Assembly: GCA_019636195.1 (NCBI GenBank)
Contig: JAHBYA010000007.1
Span: 1 to 64,000, forward strand
Direction of reading: 5' to 3'
Source: Planctomycetota bacterium
GTDB taxonomy: Bacteria; Planctomycetota; UBA8742; UBA2392
Length of the DNA: 64,000 nucleotides
The notes beneath the pieces are model-generated. The model saw only the letters and a list, made by a program, of their open reading frames with translations, was not told where the DNA came from and did not search any database. The position numbers were made by a program, and so were the translations under genes. This document shows positions 25,488-33,329 of the stretch, one piece after another (the stretch's first letter is position 1; each line of letters starts with the position of its first letter).

Positions 25488-26953
25488 TCCTGCGGCTTCC
25501 GGCGCACGCGCGTGATCTTGTCCTTCTGCTCGGGTGTCAGGCTGGTTTCGTCGTTATCAACTTCTTCAATCGCGACTTCGGCTGTGCGCGCCCGATAGCG
25601 CAGCTTGGCCCAGCGCACGCCGCTGACGCCGATCAGCATCAGCAGCAGCACCGGCGCGCAGAAGCTTGCGATGATTTCCCAGACGCGCAGGCGCTCACGG
25701 CCGAATGCCTCGCCGTGGCGCTCGCCGCCCGCCAGCCGGGCCGCGATCGCGCGGCCGTCTTTGCTGACTGCAGCCAGCCGCCCTTGCGCGTCAATCGCTG
25801 CGCCGCCGCCCTGCCATACCACCAGCCGCCGCGTGCCCCGGATCAGCGCGCTGCGGCGCTGCTCGCGCAGCCACCAGTTGAGTTGCGATTCGTGGTGCGG
25901 CTGTTCCGGTGATGCCAGCAACTGCATGTCGTTGCGCAGGCTCCAGGTCTCGGGCAGATCATGGGTCGGCGCGACGGACAGGTTGCCGGTGCCTTCAAGG
26001 ACCAGCGGCTCGGTGTTGCCGGCAGGCCATTCGTGGTGAAAGCGATGTGCGCGATCGCGGTGAAACACCCACGCCTCGGTGCGGTCGGGCCAGCGTGCCA
26101 GCGCCACCAGCGTAAGCGCGCGCGTCTCGGCGATGCGGCCCGCGGCCCACAGGTGGCGCTCAAGGCGTGCCGCGCCCGGCTCGGGCAGTGCCGCCCACAG
26201 CATCACGCCGCCGTGGCCGTCTTCGCCCAGCAGCACGGCGCTGTCGCGCTCGGCGCTTTCGGCTTCGGGCACAATCCATACGCTCAGCGGCTGGTCGCCC
26301 GGCTCGGCTCGGGGTGCGCCCGCCCAGTCGGCTACGGCGACGACTGCCAACACAGCCGCCATGACCAGCCCGGGCCAGCGCGGGCGCACCTTCAGGTCGG
26401 CGGGCGCGGCGCCGTGCCACTCGGCGCAGGTCCAGGCCAGCGCGAACAGGATGCCCGCGACGGTGGCCAGGCCCAGCTTGGGGTAGGCCACGGTGACGAT
26501 GCCGCTGTCGATCAGCGTGCCCAGCGGCACCAGGTAGGCAAAGTCATGCGGCAGCAGCGCGTACCACCCGGCCAGCAAGGCGCCCGCCATCAGCGCGCGC
26601 ACGATGCGCGGCACAATGCGCGCGATCGGCATTTCGGCGCTCGCGGCCGCCAGCGCGGGCACGCCCGCCAGCAGCCACGGCATCAGCGGCGAGGCGTCGG
26701 TATCGAGCAGCCACAGCGTGTTGACGATGGACGCCGGCGCAAGGCACGCCCACGCCAGCAGCAGCGCGGCGACCGGGCCCGCGCCGCGGCAGGCAAAAGC
26801 CAGCGGCACCAGCGCGACCCAGCACAGCGGCCACAGCGCAAAGTGGTCGCCGCATGCCACCAGCAGCAGCGCTGAAAGCAGCGCCAGCGGCGCGCGCCAA
26901 TGCAACTCGCGCAGCCCGCCCAGCAGTTCCTGACGTTCCCGGTCGTTCAGCAA
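25484..26953 (-). CDS. Apolipoprotein N-acyltransferase-like membrane protein, catalytic residues missing
   Basis: 489 aa. Residues 15-215 contain about six to seven hydrophobic helices (APLALLSALLLVACGDHFALW) in the layout of Lnt. Residues 225-425 correspond to the carbon-nitrogen hydrolase domain, and a last membrane helix lies at about 430-450 (IIASFCAPVLLLMLIGVSG). Lnt transfers the third acyl chain to lipoproteins with a Glu-Lys-Cys triad. Here the domain has no cysteine, and LWAALPE stands where LWPETA-like sequence is expected. It is therefore probably a pseudoenzyme or a diverged relative. The start is TTG at 26953, with TAATAG 7 bases upstream; less certain than an ATG. Confidence 0.62.
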   Translation of the reverse strand: MLNDRERQELLGGLRELHWRAPLALLSALLLVACGDHFALWPLCWVALVPLAFACRGAGPVAALLLAWACLAPASIVNTLWLLDTDASPLMPWLLAGVPALAAASAEMPIARIVPRIVRALMAGALLAGWYALLPHDFAYLVPLGTLIDSGIVTVAYPKLGLATVAGILFALAWTCAEWHGAAPADLKVRPRWPGLVMAAVLAVVAVADWAGAPRAEPGDQPLSVWIVPEAESAERDSAVLLGEDGHGGVMLWAALPEPGAARLERHLWAAGRIAETRALTLVALARWPDRTEAWVFHRDRAHRFHHEWPAGNTEPLVLEGTGNLSVAPTHDLPETWSLRNDMQLLASPEQPHHESQLNWWLREQRRSALIRGTRRLVVWQGGGAAIDAQGRLAAVSKDGRAIAARLAGGERHGEAFGRERLRVWEIIASFCAPVLLLMLIGVSGVRWAKLRYRARTAEVAIEEVDNDETSLTPEQKDKITRVRRKPQD

Positions 26954-27064
26954 TTGCTACCTATTAGCGCGCGCTTACTTGTGCGCGGCGCGATTTTCGC
27001 CGCGCGGTTTTTCCGCGCGCCCATGTTGCTAGGATAACCCGCTGCGGCACAAAAGGGTGAGCAT

Positions 27065-27478
27065 ATGTCGCGGGCGATCGCGATGATACTGGTGCTGGTG
27101 GTTCTGGCCGGATGTGGCGGCAAAGTTCGCCATGACTGGGGCGGCGGCGGGAACACCGCACAGGCGCGTATCCTGAATGACCGCGGCGCCGTTGAGCTTG
27201 CGGTATGGGAGGGCGCCGTCGTGTACGACCTGCGCGACCACGAAGAGTGGATGCAGGGCCACATCACCGGCGCCCGCCGCATCACACTGGACGACATCTC
27301 GCGCGAGCGCGCCCTGCCCGCCGACCGCAACGCCCCCGTGCTGTTCACCGGCGAAGGACCGCTGGATACGCGCCCTGAACGCGCCGCCGAACTTGCGCTT
27401 GAGCGCGGCTACACCAACGTCATGCTCTTTCCCGGCGGCTGGCGCGAATACACCGGCCGGCACCCCGTGCGCGACTAG
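27065..27478 (+). CDS. Rhodanese-like lipoprotein lacking the catalytic cysteine
   Basis: 137 aa. MSRAIAMILVLVVLAGC is a lipoprotein signal (Cys17). Residues 40-135 follow a rhodanese fold: VVYDLRDHEEWMQGHITGARRI, then APVLFTGEGPLDTRPERAAELALERGYTNVMLFPGGWREY. In active sulfurtransferases the loop after the VL(Y/F) strand begins with Cys; here it reads TGEGPLD, so the protein should be catalytically dead and may only bind. AAAAGGGTGAG precedes the ATG. Its TAG overlaps the TAG of the convergent gene in a CTAG. Confidence 0.78.
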   Translation: MSRAIAMILVLVVLAGCGGKVRHDWGGGGNTAQARILNDRGAVELAVWEGAVVYDLRDHEEWMQGHITGARRITLDDISRERALPADRNAPVLFTGEGPLDTRPERAAELALERGYTNVMLFPGGWREYTGRHPVRD

Positions 27479-28083
27479 TCACGCCCGATGCGCAGCAGCT
27501 TCGGCTCTGTGCTTTTCCAGCTTGTTTGCGGCATCGCGGGCTCGCGCAGTTGCAGGCGTACTTCAAAGCGTTTGCCCGCATATCCCGGCATCGCGGCGTC
27601 CAGCAGCACGTGGTCGCGCGCGATTGCAACCACCACCGCGTCAACGTCGGCAAAGCGCGTGCCCTGCCAGATATGAATGCGCTCGCGCCCCGCGGCGATG
27701 AAGGCGCTGGGCTCAAGGTCCGTGCTCCACGCAATGATTGCCAGCGGCAACCGCCGGTTCAGATCAGCCTCAAGCTGCGCGCGCAACTCGTCGTCGGTCG
27801 GCGGTGGCGCAGGCTTGTCGTCGTCCGGCTTGACGATTTCCGGGGCCTCACCGGGCCGCGGCGTCGGCGACAACTGCACGCCCGGCAGCAGCGCGCGGTC
27901 TTGCGCGCCTGCCTGCTCCCAGCGGATGCGCGGCTGGGATGATTGGACGCGCGCCAGCGCATCGTGCAGCGCGGCGTTGTCGCTGCGCGTGTCCGCCATG
28001 ACGCGCCACGCGCCAAAGGCGCCGGCAAGGGCGAGGACGAACAGGGTGATCCAGGCGGGAAGGGTGATGCTGTTGGGGTTCAT
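27475..28083 (-). CDS. Hypothetical single-pass membrane protein
   Basis: 202 aa. One N-terminal membrane segment (ITLPAWITLFVLALAGAFGA), then a heptad-like stretch, a Pro/Asp-rich linker (KPDDDKPAPPPTDDE) and a C-terminal beta-rich domain of about 90 residues. The anchor-linker-small-domain layout recalls type II secretion GspC or pilus PilP proteins, but no motif confirms this and no secretion genes are nearby. GGAGG lies 7 bases before the ATG at 28083. Confidence 0.62.
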   Translation of the reverse strand: MNPNSITLPAWITLFVLALAGAFGAWRVMADTRSDNAALHDALARVQSSQPRIRWEQAGAQDRALLPGVQLSPTPRPGEAPEIVKPDDDKPAPPPTDDELRAQLEADLNRRLPLAIIAWSTDLEPSAFIAAGRERIHIWQGTRFADVDAVVVAIARDHVLLDAAMPGYAGKRFEVRLQLREPAMPQTSWKSTEPKLLRIGRD

Positions 28084-28203
28084 GGCTTGCCTCCGCCCGT
28101 GAAACGCCCGAAATGCACGGCGCGGCTGAGTTTTGTGAGAAAAACACACGATTGCGGTTTACCCAGCCGCCCCACGGCCCATACTGCGGGCAAAGGAGAC
28201 GCC

Positions 28204-28890
28204 ATGTCGAAGATGCTCGTGTGTACTTACAAGGCGGATGACTGCGCCTTCACCGCCACCTGCAACGGTTTCCAGATTTTCAATGCCGACGACGGCGGCA
28301 GCGGCGTGGCGCAACTCAACCCGTACCTGATCGGCAAGGGCAACGTGCTGCGCTTTGTGTTCACGCGCAAAGGGCCCGACGCCAAGTTCAGCAGCGGCGT
28401 GCGCGAAGCCGAAGAAGGCGAGATGGTCAACAGCCTGGAGGACGGCGACCTGGCCATGCCCGAAGGCAACGAGCTGGTGCACACCTTCGACAGCGAACAG
28501 GCCGACCTGAAAGAGATACTCGACAACGCCAAGCCCGCCGACGCCAAGGCGATGCTCGACTTTGCCATGCAGTACTGCGACGCGATCAAGGCCGGCGACC
28601 ATGACACGCTCAAGAAGTTCAACGACTACCGCATCAGCGAGGCCGCCAAGATGTTCGGCTTGCCCAAGGACGCAATGACCGAGCAGTTGCTGGGCATGTT
28701 CGAGTTCTTCAAGCCGGGCGTGAACATCGGGCGCGGCGACCTTGAGGCGATTGAGATCTGCCAAGGCAAGGTGTGGGAGGTCAAGCGCAAGGACGGCAAC
28801 CCGCTGCTGTACATAAAGGAAGAAGACGGCAGCAGCAGCAGCAGCTTCATCGCCGCTTTCCTGAAAGACGGCCCCCAGGTTGTGCGCTAA
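28204..28890 (+). CDS. Hypothetical protein
   Basis: 228 aa, not recognised. No signal or membrane segment. It is acidic with a C-terminal five-serine run (EEDGSSSSSFIAAF). AAAGGAGACGCC stands directly before the ATG at 28204, and this strong site excludes the long upstream in-frame extension. Single gene; the 348-base gap after it holds dispersed repeats. Confidence 0.68.
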   Translation: MSKMLVCTYKADDCAFTATCNGFQIFNADDGGSGVAQLNPYLIGKGNVLRFVFTRKGPDAKFSSGVREAEEGEMVNSLEDGDLAMPEGNELVHTFDSEQADLKEILDNAKPADAKAMLDFAMQYCDAIKAGDHDTLKKFNDYRISEAAKMFGLPKDAMTEQLLGMFEFFKPGVNIGRGDLEAIEICQGKVWEVKRKDGNPLLYIKEEDGSSSSSFIAAFLKDGPQVVR

Positions 28891-28929
28891 GCACGGCTTG
28901 TACTGCAACGGCCAGTTACGCAGAAGCGC

Positions 28930-29170
28930 AACGAACCGCCTTCGCTGGCTTCTTTGTATTTTGTGTGCCTGTTTAACCACGAAAGCACAAAAGCACGAAA
29001 CAACACTTCGTGCTTTTGTGTTTTGGTGGCTGGGCTTGGCTTCGCCGACCGCGCAGCGCACTGCAACGGTTTTTCACAAGAAGGCACAAAGGCGCAAAGA
29101 ACTGCCCTTGCCTGTTTCTTTGTGGCTTCGTGGCTTTGTGTGCTTTTGTGTTTTTGTGGCTTGCCTTGCC
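28930..29170. repeat. 'cacaaag/cacgaaa' intergenic repeat tract
   Basis: Several short runs of cacaaaagcacgaa, cacaaaggcgcaaag and their complements, related to the elements at 5081-5400 and 19098-19390. They fill the gene-free gap 28891-29238. Confidence 0.65.
28986..29020. terminator. Long perfect hairpin within the repeat
   Basis: A 14-bp perfect stem (cacaaaagcacgaa with its complement) and a 7-base loop, 96 bases after the preceding stop, followed by tttt on the plus strand. It may act as a terminator or simply reflect the repeat. Confidence 0.45.
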
Positions 29171-29203
29171 GTTCTTCCGCCTGCGGCGTTCTATACCAGG
29201 CAG

Positions 29204-29233
29204 TTGACTTTTGAACGATTGTTTGAATACTAA
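29204..29233 (+). promoter_or_regulatory. sigma70-type promoter, leaderless start (TetR gene)
   Basis: TTGACT at 29204-29209 and TACTAA at 29228-29233 (spacing 17-18), then 5 bases to the ATG. The best -35/-10 pair seen in the window. Confidence 0.6.
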
Positions 29234-29238
29234 ACTAA

Positions 29239-29841
29239 ATGCAGGCAGCCGAGAGACGGGCACGCAAGACCGAAATGAAGCGCGAGGCGATTTTGCGCAG
29301 CGCCGCGGCGGCGTTCCGGCGCAAGGGCTATCACGGCACCAGCATGGAAGACATCAGCGAAGCCTTGCTGATGACCAAGGGCAGCCTGTACTACTACTTC
29401 AAGGACAAAGAAGAAATCCTGTACGCCTGCCACGACTTTTCGCTCGATCGCGTGCTTGAGCGCATGCGACAGGTGCTCGCCGACGGCAAGGGCGACAACG
29501 CCGAGACCCGGCTGCGCGCGCTGGTACAGGGCTTTGTCGATGTGATGATTGACGATTTGCAGGGCAGCGCACTGGCGCTGGATTTCACGGCGCTGAAGCC
29601 GGAGCTGCTGGCAAGGATCATCGCCAAGCGCGACCAGTTTGAGCGCGGCATGCGCGGCGTGATCACCGAGGGCGTGAAAAGCGGCGAGTTCAAAAGGACC
29701 GACGCCAAGCTTGCCACGCTCGCGATCCTGGGAGCGATCAACTGGATCGGCAAGTGGTACCGCCCCGACGGCCCGTTCAATGCCGCCGAAATCGGAAAGA
29801 CCTACAGCGACCTTTTTGTTAACGGACTCAGAGCCAAGTAG
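29239..29841 (+). CDS. TetR/AcrR-family transcriptional regulator
   Basis: 200 aa. The N-terminal helix-turn-helix is typical: ILRSAAAAFRRKGYHGTSMEDISEALLMTKGSLYYYFKDKEEILYA, with the recognition helix at about residues 48-56. The C-terminal ligand domain is all-helical and ends with a conserved-looking INWIGKWYRPDGPFN. Many TetR proteins with this head control fatty-acid, CoA-ester or aromatic catabolism. It lies 12 bases upstream of the diiron oxygenase in the same direction, so it probably regulates that operon and itself. Confidence 0.92.
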   Translation: MQAAERRARKTEMKREAILRSAAAAFRRKGYHGTSMEDISEALLMTKGSLYYYFKDKEEILYACHDFSLDRVLERMRQVLADGKGDNAETRLRALVQGFVDVMIDDLQGSALALDFTALKPELLARIIAKRDQFERGMRGVITEGVKSGEFKRTDAKLATLAILGAINWIGKWYRPDGPFNAAEIGKTYSDLFVNGLRAK

Positions 29842-29853
29842 TGGAGCGACCCC

Positions 29854-31047
29854 ATGGAAGTGATCCGAAACATCCGCCACTTTGACGACTGGATGGACTA
29901 CCTGAAAGAGTGGCAGTCCGACATCGGCGTAAAGCTTGAAGACGCCCAGAACTTCATCATGACGCCGATCTACGACGACAAGATCCACCCCGAAATTGAG
30001 TTCGGCGACTTCAAGGGCCAGCCCAAGTGGGAGCGCGTAACGCAAATCCCCACCCAGAACATGCGCGACAGCCTGCTCGCGCTTACCTTCGTGCAGGGCG
30101 ACACCGAGTTCGCAAGTGTCGAGCAGCAGCGCCGCCTGCTTGAAAGCGTGCCCCACGACTACGACCGCTACGCGGCTGTGCGCATTATGCTTGAAGAAAT
30201 CCGCCACGGCCTCCAGATGTGCCACATACTGGTTGAGCACTTCGGCACCAGCGGCAAGGTGGAAGCGCGCAAGCTGCTTGAGCGCCGCGCCCGCGAAGCC
30301 TTTCCTGAAGCCAAAAACCCGCGCCTGCTGGGCGCATTCAATGAAGCCGTGGACAACTGGCTGGACTTTTACGCCTACACCTGCTTTGTCGATCGCGACG
30401 GCAAGTTTCAGCTTGGCATGCTCAAGCCCTGCGGCTTCAGCCCGCTGGCGCGCAGCGCCGGGCCGATGCTGCGCGAAGAAGCTTTCCACCTTGGCAGCGG
30501 CAACGACGGCCTGACGCGCATCGTCAAGGCCGGCAAAGTGCCCGTGCCGGTGCTGCAGCGCTTTTTCAACAAATGGATCAGCTGCGCCATGGACCTGTTC
30601 GGCAAAGACGAAAGCAGCACCGCCGAGTGGGGCTACGTGTGGGGGTTCAAAGCCCGCTTTGACGAAGAGCAGCAGCGCAAAGAAGGCAACCTTGACCCCG
30701 ACCGCAAGGAATTGAACCACCACAACCGCATGCTGTATCACGTGGAAGTTGCGGACATCGTCAAGCGGCTTAACAGCTTCGTGACCGGCGAAGAAAAGCT
30801 GTTCATGCCGCACGAGAAATTCCATCGCGCCATCGGCCGCTACGCCAACCAGCCATACGACGTGCACGGCAACCTGCTTGAACAAGCCGCATACGACCAG
30901 TACATCAAAACCGTGCTGCCCACGCCGCAGGACTACGCGCTGCTGAAAGACATCTTCAAGGACCCCGACTGGATCGCCGACAGGGCCATGCCCAAAGACC
31001 TGTGGGGCTACCAGGAAAACATCCGCAAAGCCACCATGGGCAAGTGA
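29854..31047 (+). CDS. PaaA/BoxB-like diiron oxygenase
   Basis: 397 aa. Two ExxH motifs, E115-EIRH-H118 (LEEIRHGLQMCH) and E209xxH212 (REEAFHLGSGNDG), match the ferritin-like diiron site of phenylacetyl-CoA epoxidase PaaA and benzoyl-CoA epoxidase BoxB. The length lies between PaaA (about 310 aa) and BoxB (about 475 aa). Such enzymes epoxidise aromatic CoA esters with O2 and need a reductase, which is absent here. No other paa or box gene is adjacent, so the substrate is open. TGGAG lies 8 bases before the ATG. Cytoplasmic, co-transcribed with the TetR gene. Confidence 0.78.
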   Translation: MEVIRNIRHFDDWMDYLKEWQSDIGVKLEDAQNFIMTPIYDDKIHPEIEFGDFKGQPKWERVTQIPTQNMRDSLLALTFVQGDTEFASVEQQRRLLESVPHDYDRYAAVRIMLEEIRHGLQMCHILVEHFGTSGKVEARKLLERRAREAFPEAKNPRLLGAFNEAVDNWLDFYAYTCFVDRDGKFQLGMLKPCGFSPLARSAGPMLREEAFHLGSGNDGLTRIVKAGKVPVPVLQRFFNKWISCAMDLFGKDESSTAEWGYVWGFKARFDEEQQRKEGNLDPDRKELNHHNRMLYHVEVADIVKRLNSFVTGEEKLFMPHEKFHRAIGRYANQPYDVHGNLLEQAAYDQYIKTVLPTPQDYALLKDIFKDPDWIADRAMPKDLWGYQENIRKATMGK

Positions 31048-31126
31048 TTGCTTTCAGATTGGGACACACCGGACCCGGCAAACCGGCCAGACTTGCGGGC
31101 AGGTGTATTTTGCGGGGCGTCATGGC

Positions 31127-32035
31127 ATGGCGGCAGCTTATCCGATCGGTACTCCGGGCCAGCCGTGGGGCGACGCGGAAAGGGCACTCTGGCTGTCTAG
31201 GCAGGTGCGGCACCGCAGCTATCAGGCAAACGTGCTCAGCGCGATTGACCGCCTGCGCGCACACTTTGATGTCATTGAATACGGGCGAATCGATTACCCG
31301 CCCGAACGCTACGACCTTTTCGCGATTCGCAATCGCAACTGGCGCGACGATCTGCCGGTGGTACTGGTCACGGGCGGCGTGCACGGCTACGAAACCAGCG
31401 GCGTACACGGCGCGCTGCTGTTTGCCGAAAGGCAAGCCAAGGACTATGCCGACCGCTGCAACCTGTTGATTGCGCCCTGCGTCTGTCCGTGGGGGTACGA
31501 GCGCATCCACCGCTGGACGCCTTTCGCGATTGACCCCAATCGCTCGTTCAAAGAGGGCACCAGTGTCCAAGAGTGCGCAGCCCTGATGCGCCTGGTTGCG
31601 CCATTGCGCGTGCTGGTGCACCTTGACCTGCACGAAACAACGGACACCGACGAAACCGAGTTTGGCCCGGCACTGGCGGCGCGCGACGGCAAGCCGCACA
31701 AGCCCGGCACCATCCCCGACGGTTTCTACCTTGTGGACGACTCCGAAAGCCCGCAGCCGGCATTTCAAGCCGCGATTATCGCAGCCGTCGCGAAAGTCAC
31801 CCACATAGCACCATCCGACCCGCAGGGCCGGATGATCGACACGCCCACCGTGGACGCCGGCGTGATTCGCTACCAGTTCAAAGAGCTTGGCTTGTGCGCC
31901 GGCATCACGGACGCAAAGTACCGCACCACGACGGAAGTCTATCCTGACAGCCCGCGCACAAACCCCGCAGAATGCAACACCGCGCAGGCCGTTGCCGTTT
32001 GCGCCGCGATTGATTTTGCGCTGGCCAATCCATAA
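31127..32035 (+). CDS. M14-family zinc carboxypeptidase-like protein
   Basis: 302 aa. HGYE at residues 86-89 gives two zinc ligands (His86, Glu89). DPNRSF at 136-141 corresponds to the DxNR substrate motif, and HLDLHET at 165-171 supplies the third His. This fits M14 peptidases or the related succinylglutamate desuccinylase/aspartoacylase branch. There is no signal peptide, so a cytoplasmic amidase or peptidase is likely. TATTTT lies at 31106-31111. The ATG at 31127 is preferred over a GTG at 31103. It starts 79 bases after the oxygenase and may be a separate unit. Confidence 0.78.
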   Translation: MAAAYPIGTPGQPWGDAERALWLSRQVRHRSYQANVLSAIDRLRAHFDVIEYGRIDYPPERYDLFAIRNRNWRDDLPVVLVTGGVHGYETSGVHGALLFAERQAKDYADRCNLLIAPCVCPWGYERIHRWTPFAIDPNRSFKEGTSVQECAALMRLVAPLRVLVHLDLHETTDTDETEFGPALAARDGKPHKPGTIPDGFYLVDDSESPQPAFQAAIIAAVAKVTHIAPSDPQGRMIDTPTVDAGVIRYQFKELGLCAGITDAKYRTTTEVYPDSPRTNPAECNTAQAVAVCAAIDFALANP

Positions 32036-32134
32036 CCGGCGTCGTCAATCCGGCGCAAGCCCTGCATGAAGATGCTGTTCGCCGTTGTCTGTGAACCCCG
32101 GATTGTCCGGGCCCGCGCGGGCGTTTGCCTTGCG

Positions 32135-32614
32135 ATGACCATGGCAAGCGCGCGGACATCCGGGGTGAAATCGGTGCTGGGGTTGGCCGGCTGGGTGCTG
32201 CTTTCGTTCGGGGCGTCGGCGAGCGGCGCGTTCTTTTCGCCGGGCGAGTGGTACGCCGCATTGGACAAGCCGTCGTTCAACCCGCCGGGCTGGGTGTTCG
32301 GGCCGGTCTGGACGGCGCTGTACCTGATGATGGGCGTTAGCGCGTGGCTGGTGTGGCGGCGCGGCAATGCCTGGCGCGCGCTGGCGTTGTGGCTGGTGCA
32401 GCTTGCGCTGAATGCGGCGTGGACGCCGTTCTTCTTCGGCCTGCACTGGATGGGCGTTGCGCTGTGCATCATCATCGCCATGTGGCTAGCGATTCTGGCG
32501 ACGATTCTGGCGTTCCGGCGCCACGCGCGAGCGGCGGCGCTGCTGCTGGTGCCGTACCTGCTGTGGGTCAGCTTTGCCACGGTGCTGAACGCCGCGCTAT
32601 GGCACCTGAACTGA
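32135..32614 (+). CDS. tspO: TspO/MBR family protein
   Basis: 159 aa. Five predicted membrane helices with the family's Trp-rich motifs: KPSFNPPGWVFGPVWTALYL, NAAWTPFFFGLHWMG and PYLLWVSFATVLNAALW. TspO proteins bind porphyrins and sterol-like ligands in the membrane and modulate tetrapyrrole or stress responses. Length fits the usual 155-165 aa when started at the ATG at 32135; an ATG at 32141 is also possible. A strong hairpin follows the stop. Confidence 0.92.
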   Translation: MTMASARTSGVKSVLGLAGWVLLSFGASASGAFFSPGEWYAALDKPSFNPPGWVFGPVWTALYLMMGVSAWLVWRRGNAWRALALWLVQLALNAAWTPFFFGLHWMGVALCIIIAMWLAILATILAFRRHARAAALLLVPYLLWVSFATVLNAALWHLN

Positions 32615-32615
32615 A

Positions 32616-32641
32616 CCGGGGGCGGACCCATCCGCCCCCGG
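32616..32641. terminator. Bidirectional hairpin between convergent genes
   Basis: A perfect 11-bp stem ccgggggcgga/tccgcccccgg with a ccca loop, between the tspO stop and the thioredoxin-fold stop. Confidence 0.75.
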
Positions 32642-32648
32642 CACTTCA

Positions 32649-32888
32649 CTAGGCCTTGAGAGCGGACAGGTCGGCCCCGTGGTTGATGTGGAAGGCCTTG
32701 CCGTTCAGCACCAGTGCGGGCACGGACTTGACGCCCGCGGCCTCAGCCTCGCGCACGCGGTCTTTGGCGTTGCCAAGGTGAACGTGCTCGACTGTGTATC
32801 TTGACGGGTCAAGGCATGCGGCAAGCTGCTGTTCGGCCTCGACGCAGACGGGGCATCCCGCATGATAGAACACTGCCTTGGTCTTCAT
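32649..32888 (-). CDS. Small thioredoxin-fold (glutaredoxin-like) protein
   Basis: 79 aa. AVFYHAGCPVCVEAEQQL places a CPVC redox motif at residues 12-15. KSVPALVLNGKAFHINHG contains the cis-Pro segment. A likely cytoplasmic thiol reductant. AAGGAGATAAC before the ATG at 32888 fixes the start. Divergent from an HxlR regulator, with a 22-base inverted repeat between them, which suggests that HxlR controls it. Confidence 0.88.
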   Translation of the reverse strand: MKTKAVFYHAGCPVCVEAEQQLAACLDPSRYTVEHVHLGNAKDRVREAEAAGVKSVPALVLNGKAFHINHGADLSALKA

Positions 32889-32954
32889 GTTATCTCCTTG
32901 TGTTTGGCCGCCCGATATGCGGCGTGTGCGCACAAGCTAGAGTGCCCGAAAAGG

Positions 32955-32976
32955 CCGGAAAGTCGGCACTTTCCGG
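32955..32976. promoter_or_regulatory. Inverted repeat, candidate HxlR operator
   Basis: ccggaaagt and actttccgg flank a 4-base centre; both 9-base arms are perfect. It is located in the 118-base divergent region between the thioredoxin-fold gene and the HxlR gene. Confidence 0.6.
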
Positions 32977-32995
32977 TGGGGTGCCCACAAATCGG

Positions 32996-33001
32996 TATGG
33001 A
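32996..33001 (+). promoter_or_regulatory. -10 hexamer, leaderless start (HxlR gene)
   Basis: TATGGA, 5 bases before the ATG at 33007. Confidence 0.4.
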
Positions 33002-33006
33002 TTGCG

Positions 33007-33327
33007 ATGAACAGCCGAAAGAAAACCGTGAGCCAAACCTCGGTGCACGCGATGGTGGAAAGCATTGTCGGCTGCAAATGGTCGCTGCACGTGCTGGCGC
33101 AGATTCGCGCGGGCATAAACCGGCCCGGTGCCCTTGAACGCACCGCCGACGGCCTGACCCAGAAGGTATTGTCCGAGCGCCTGAACAAGTTCCTGCGCTT
33201 CGGCATCCTGGAAAAGCACAGCTACCCGGAAGTGCCGCCGCGCGTCGAGTACGCCTTTACCCCGTTCGGCCGCAAGTTTTTGAAGCTGCTGGATGAAGTC
33301 GAAGAGCTGCAGCGCGAACTGGGCTGA
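33007..33327 (+). CDS. HxlR-family winged-helix regulator
   Basis: 106 aa, usual length. GCKWSLHVLAQIRAGINRPG, then TQKVLSERLNKFLRFGILEK and the wing YPEVPPRVEYAFTPFG match the HxlR family. Cys23 is at the position used for thiol sensing in some HxlR members such as HypR and QorR, and the divergent partner is a CxxC protein, so redox sensing is a reasonable inference. It dimerises and binds inverted repeats; one lies in the shared upstream region. Confidence 0.93.
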   Translation: MNSRKKTVSQTSVHAMVESIVGCKWSLHVLAQIRAGINRPGALERTADGLTQKVLSERLNKFLRFGILEKHSYPEVPPRVEYAFTPFGRKFLKLLDEVEELQRELG

Positions 33328-33329
33328 AG

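Noticed and set aside
29230..30885. Open minus-strand frame of about 551 codons over the TetR and oxygenase genes
   Set aside because: Both plus-strand genes have clear family motifs; the reverse frame has none.
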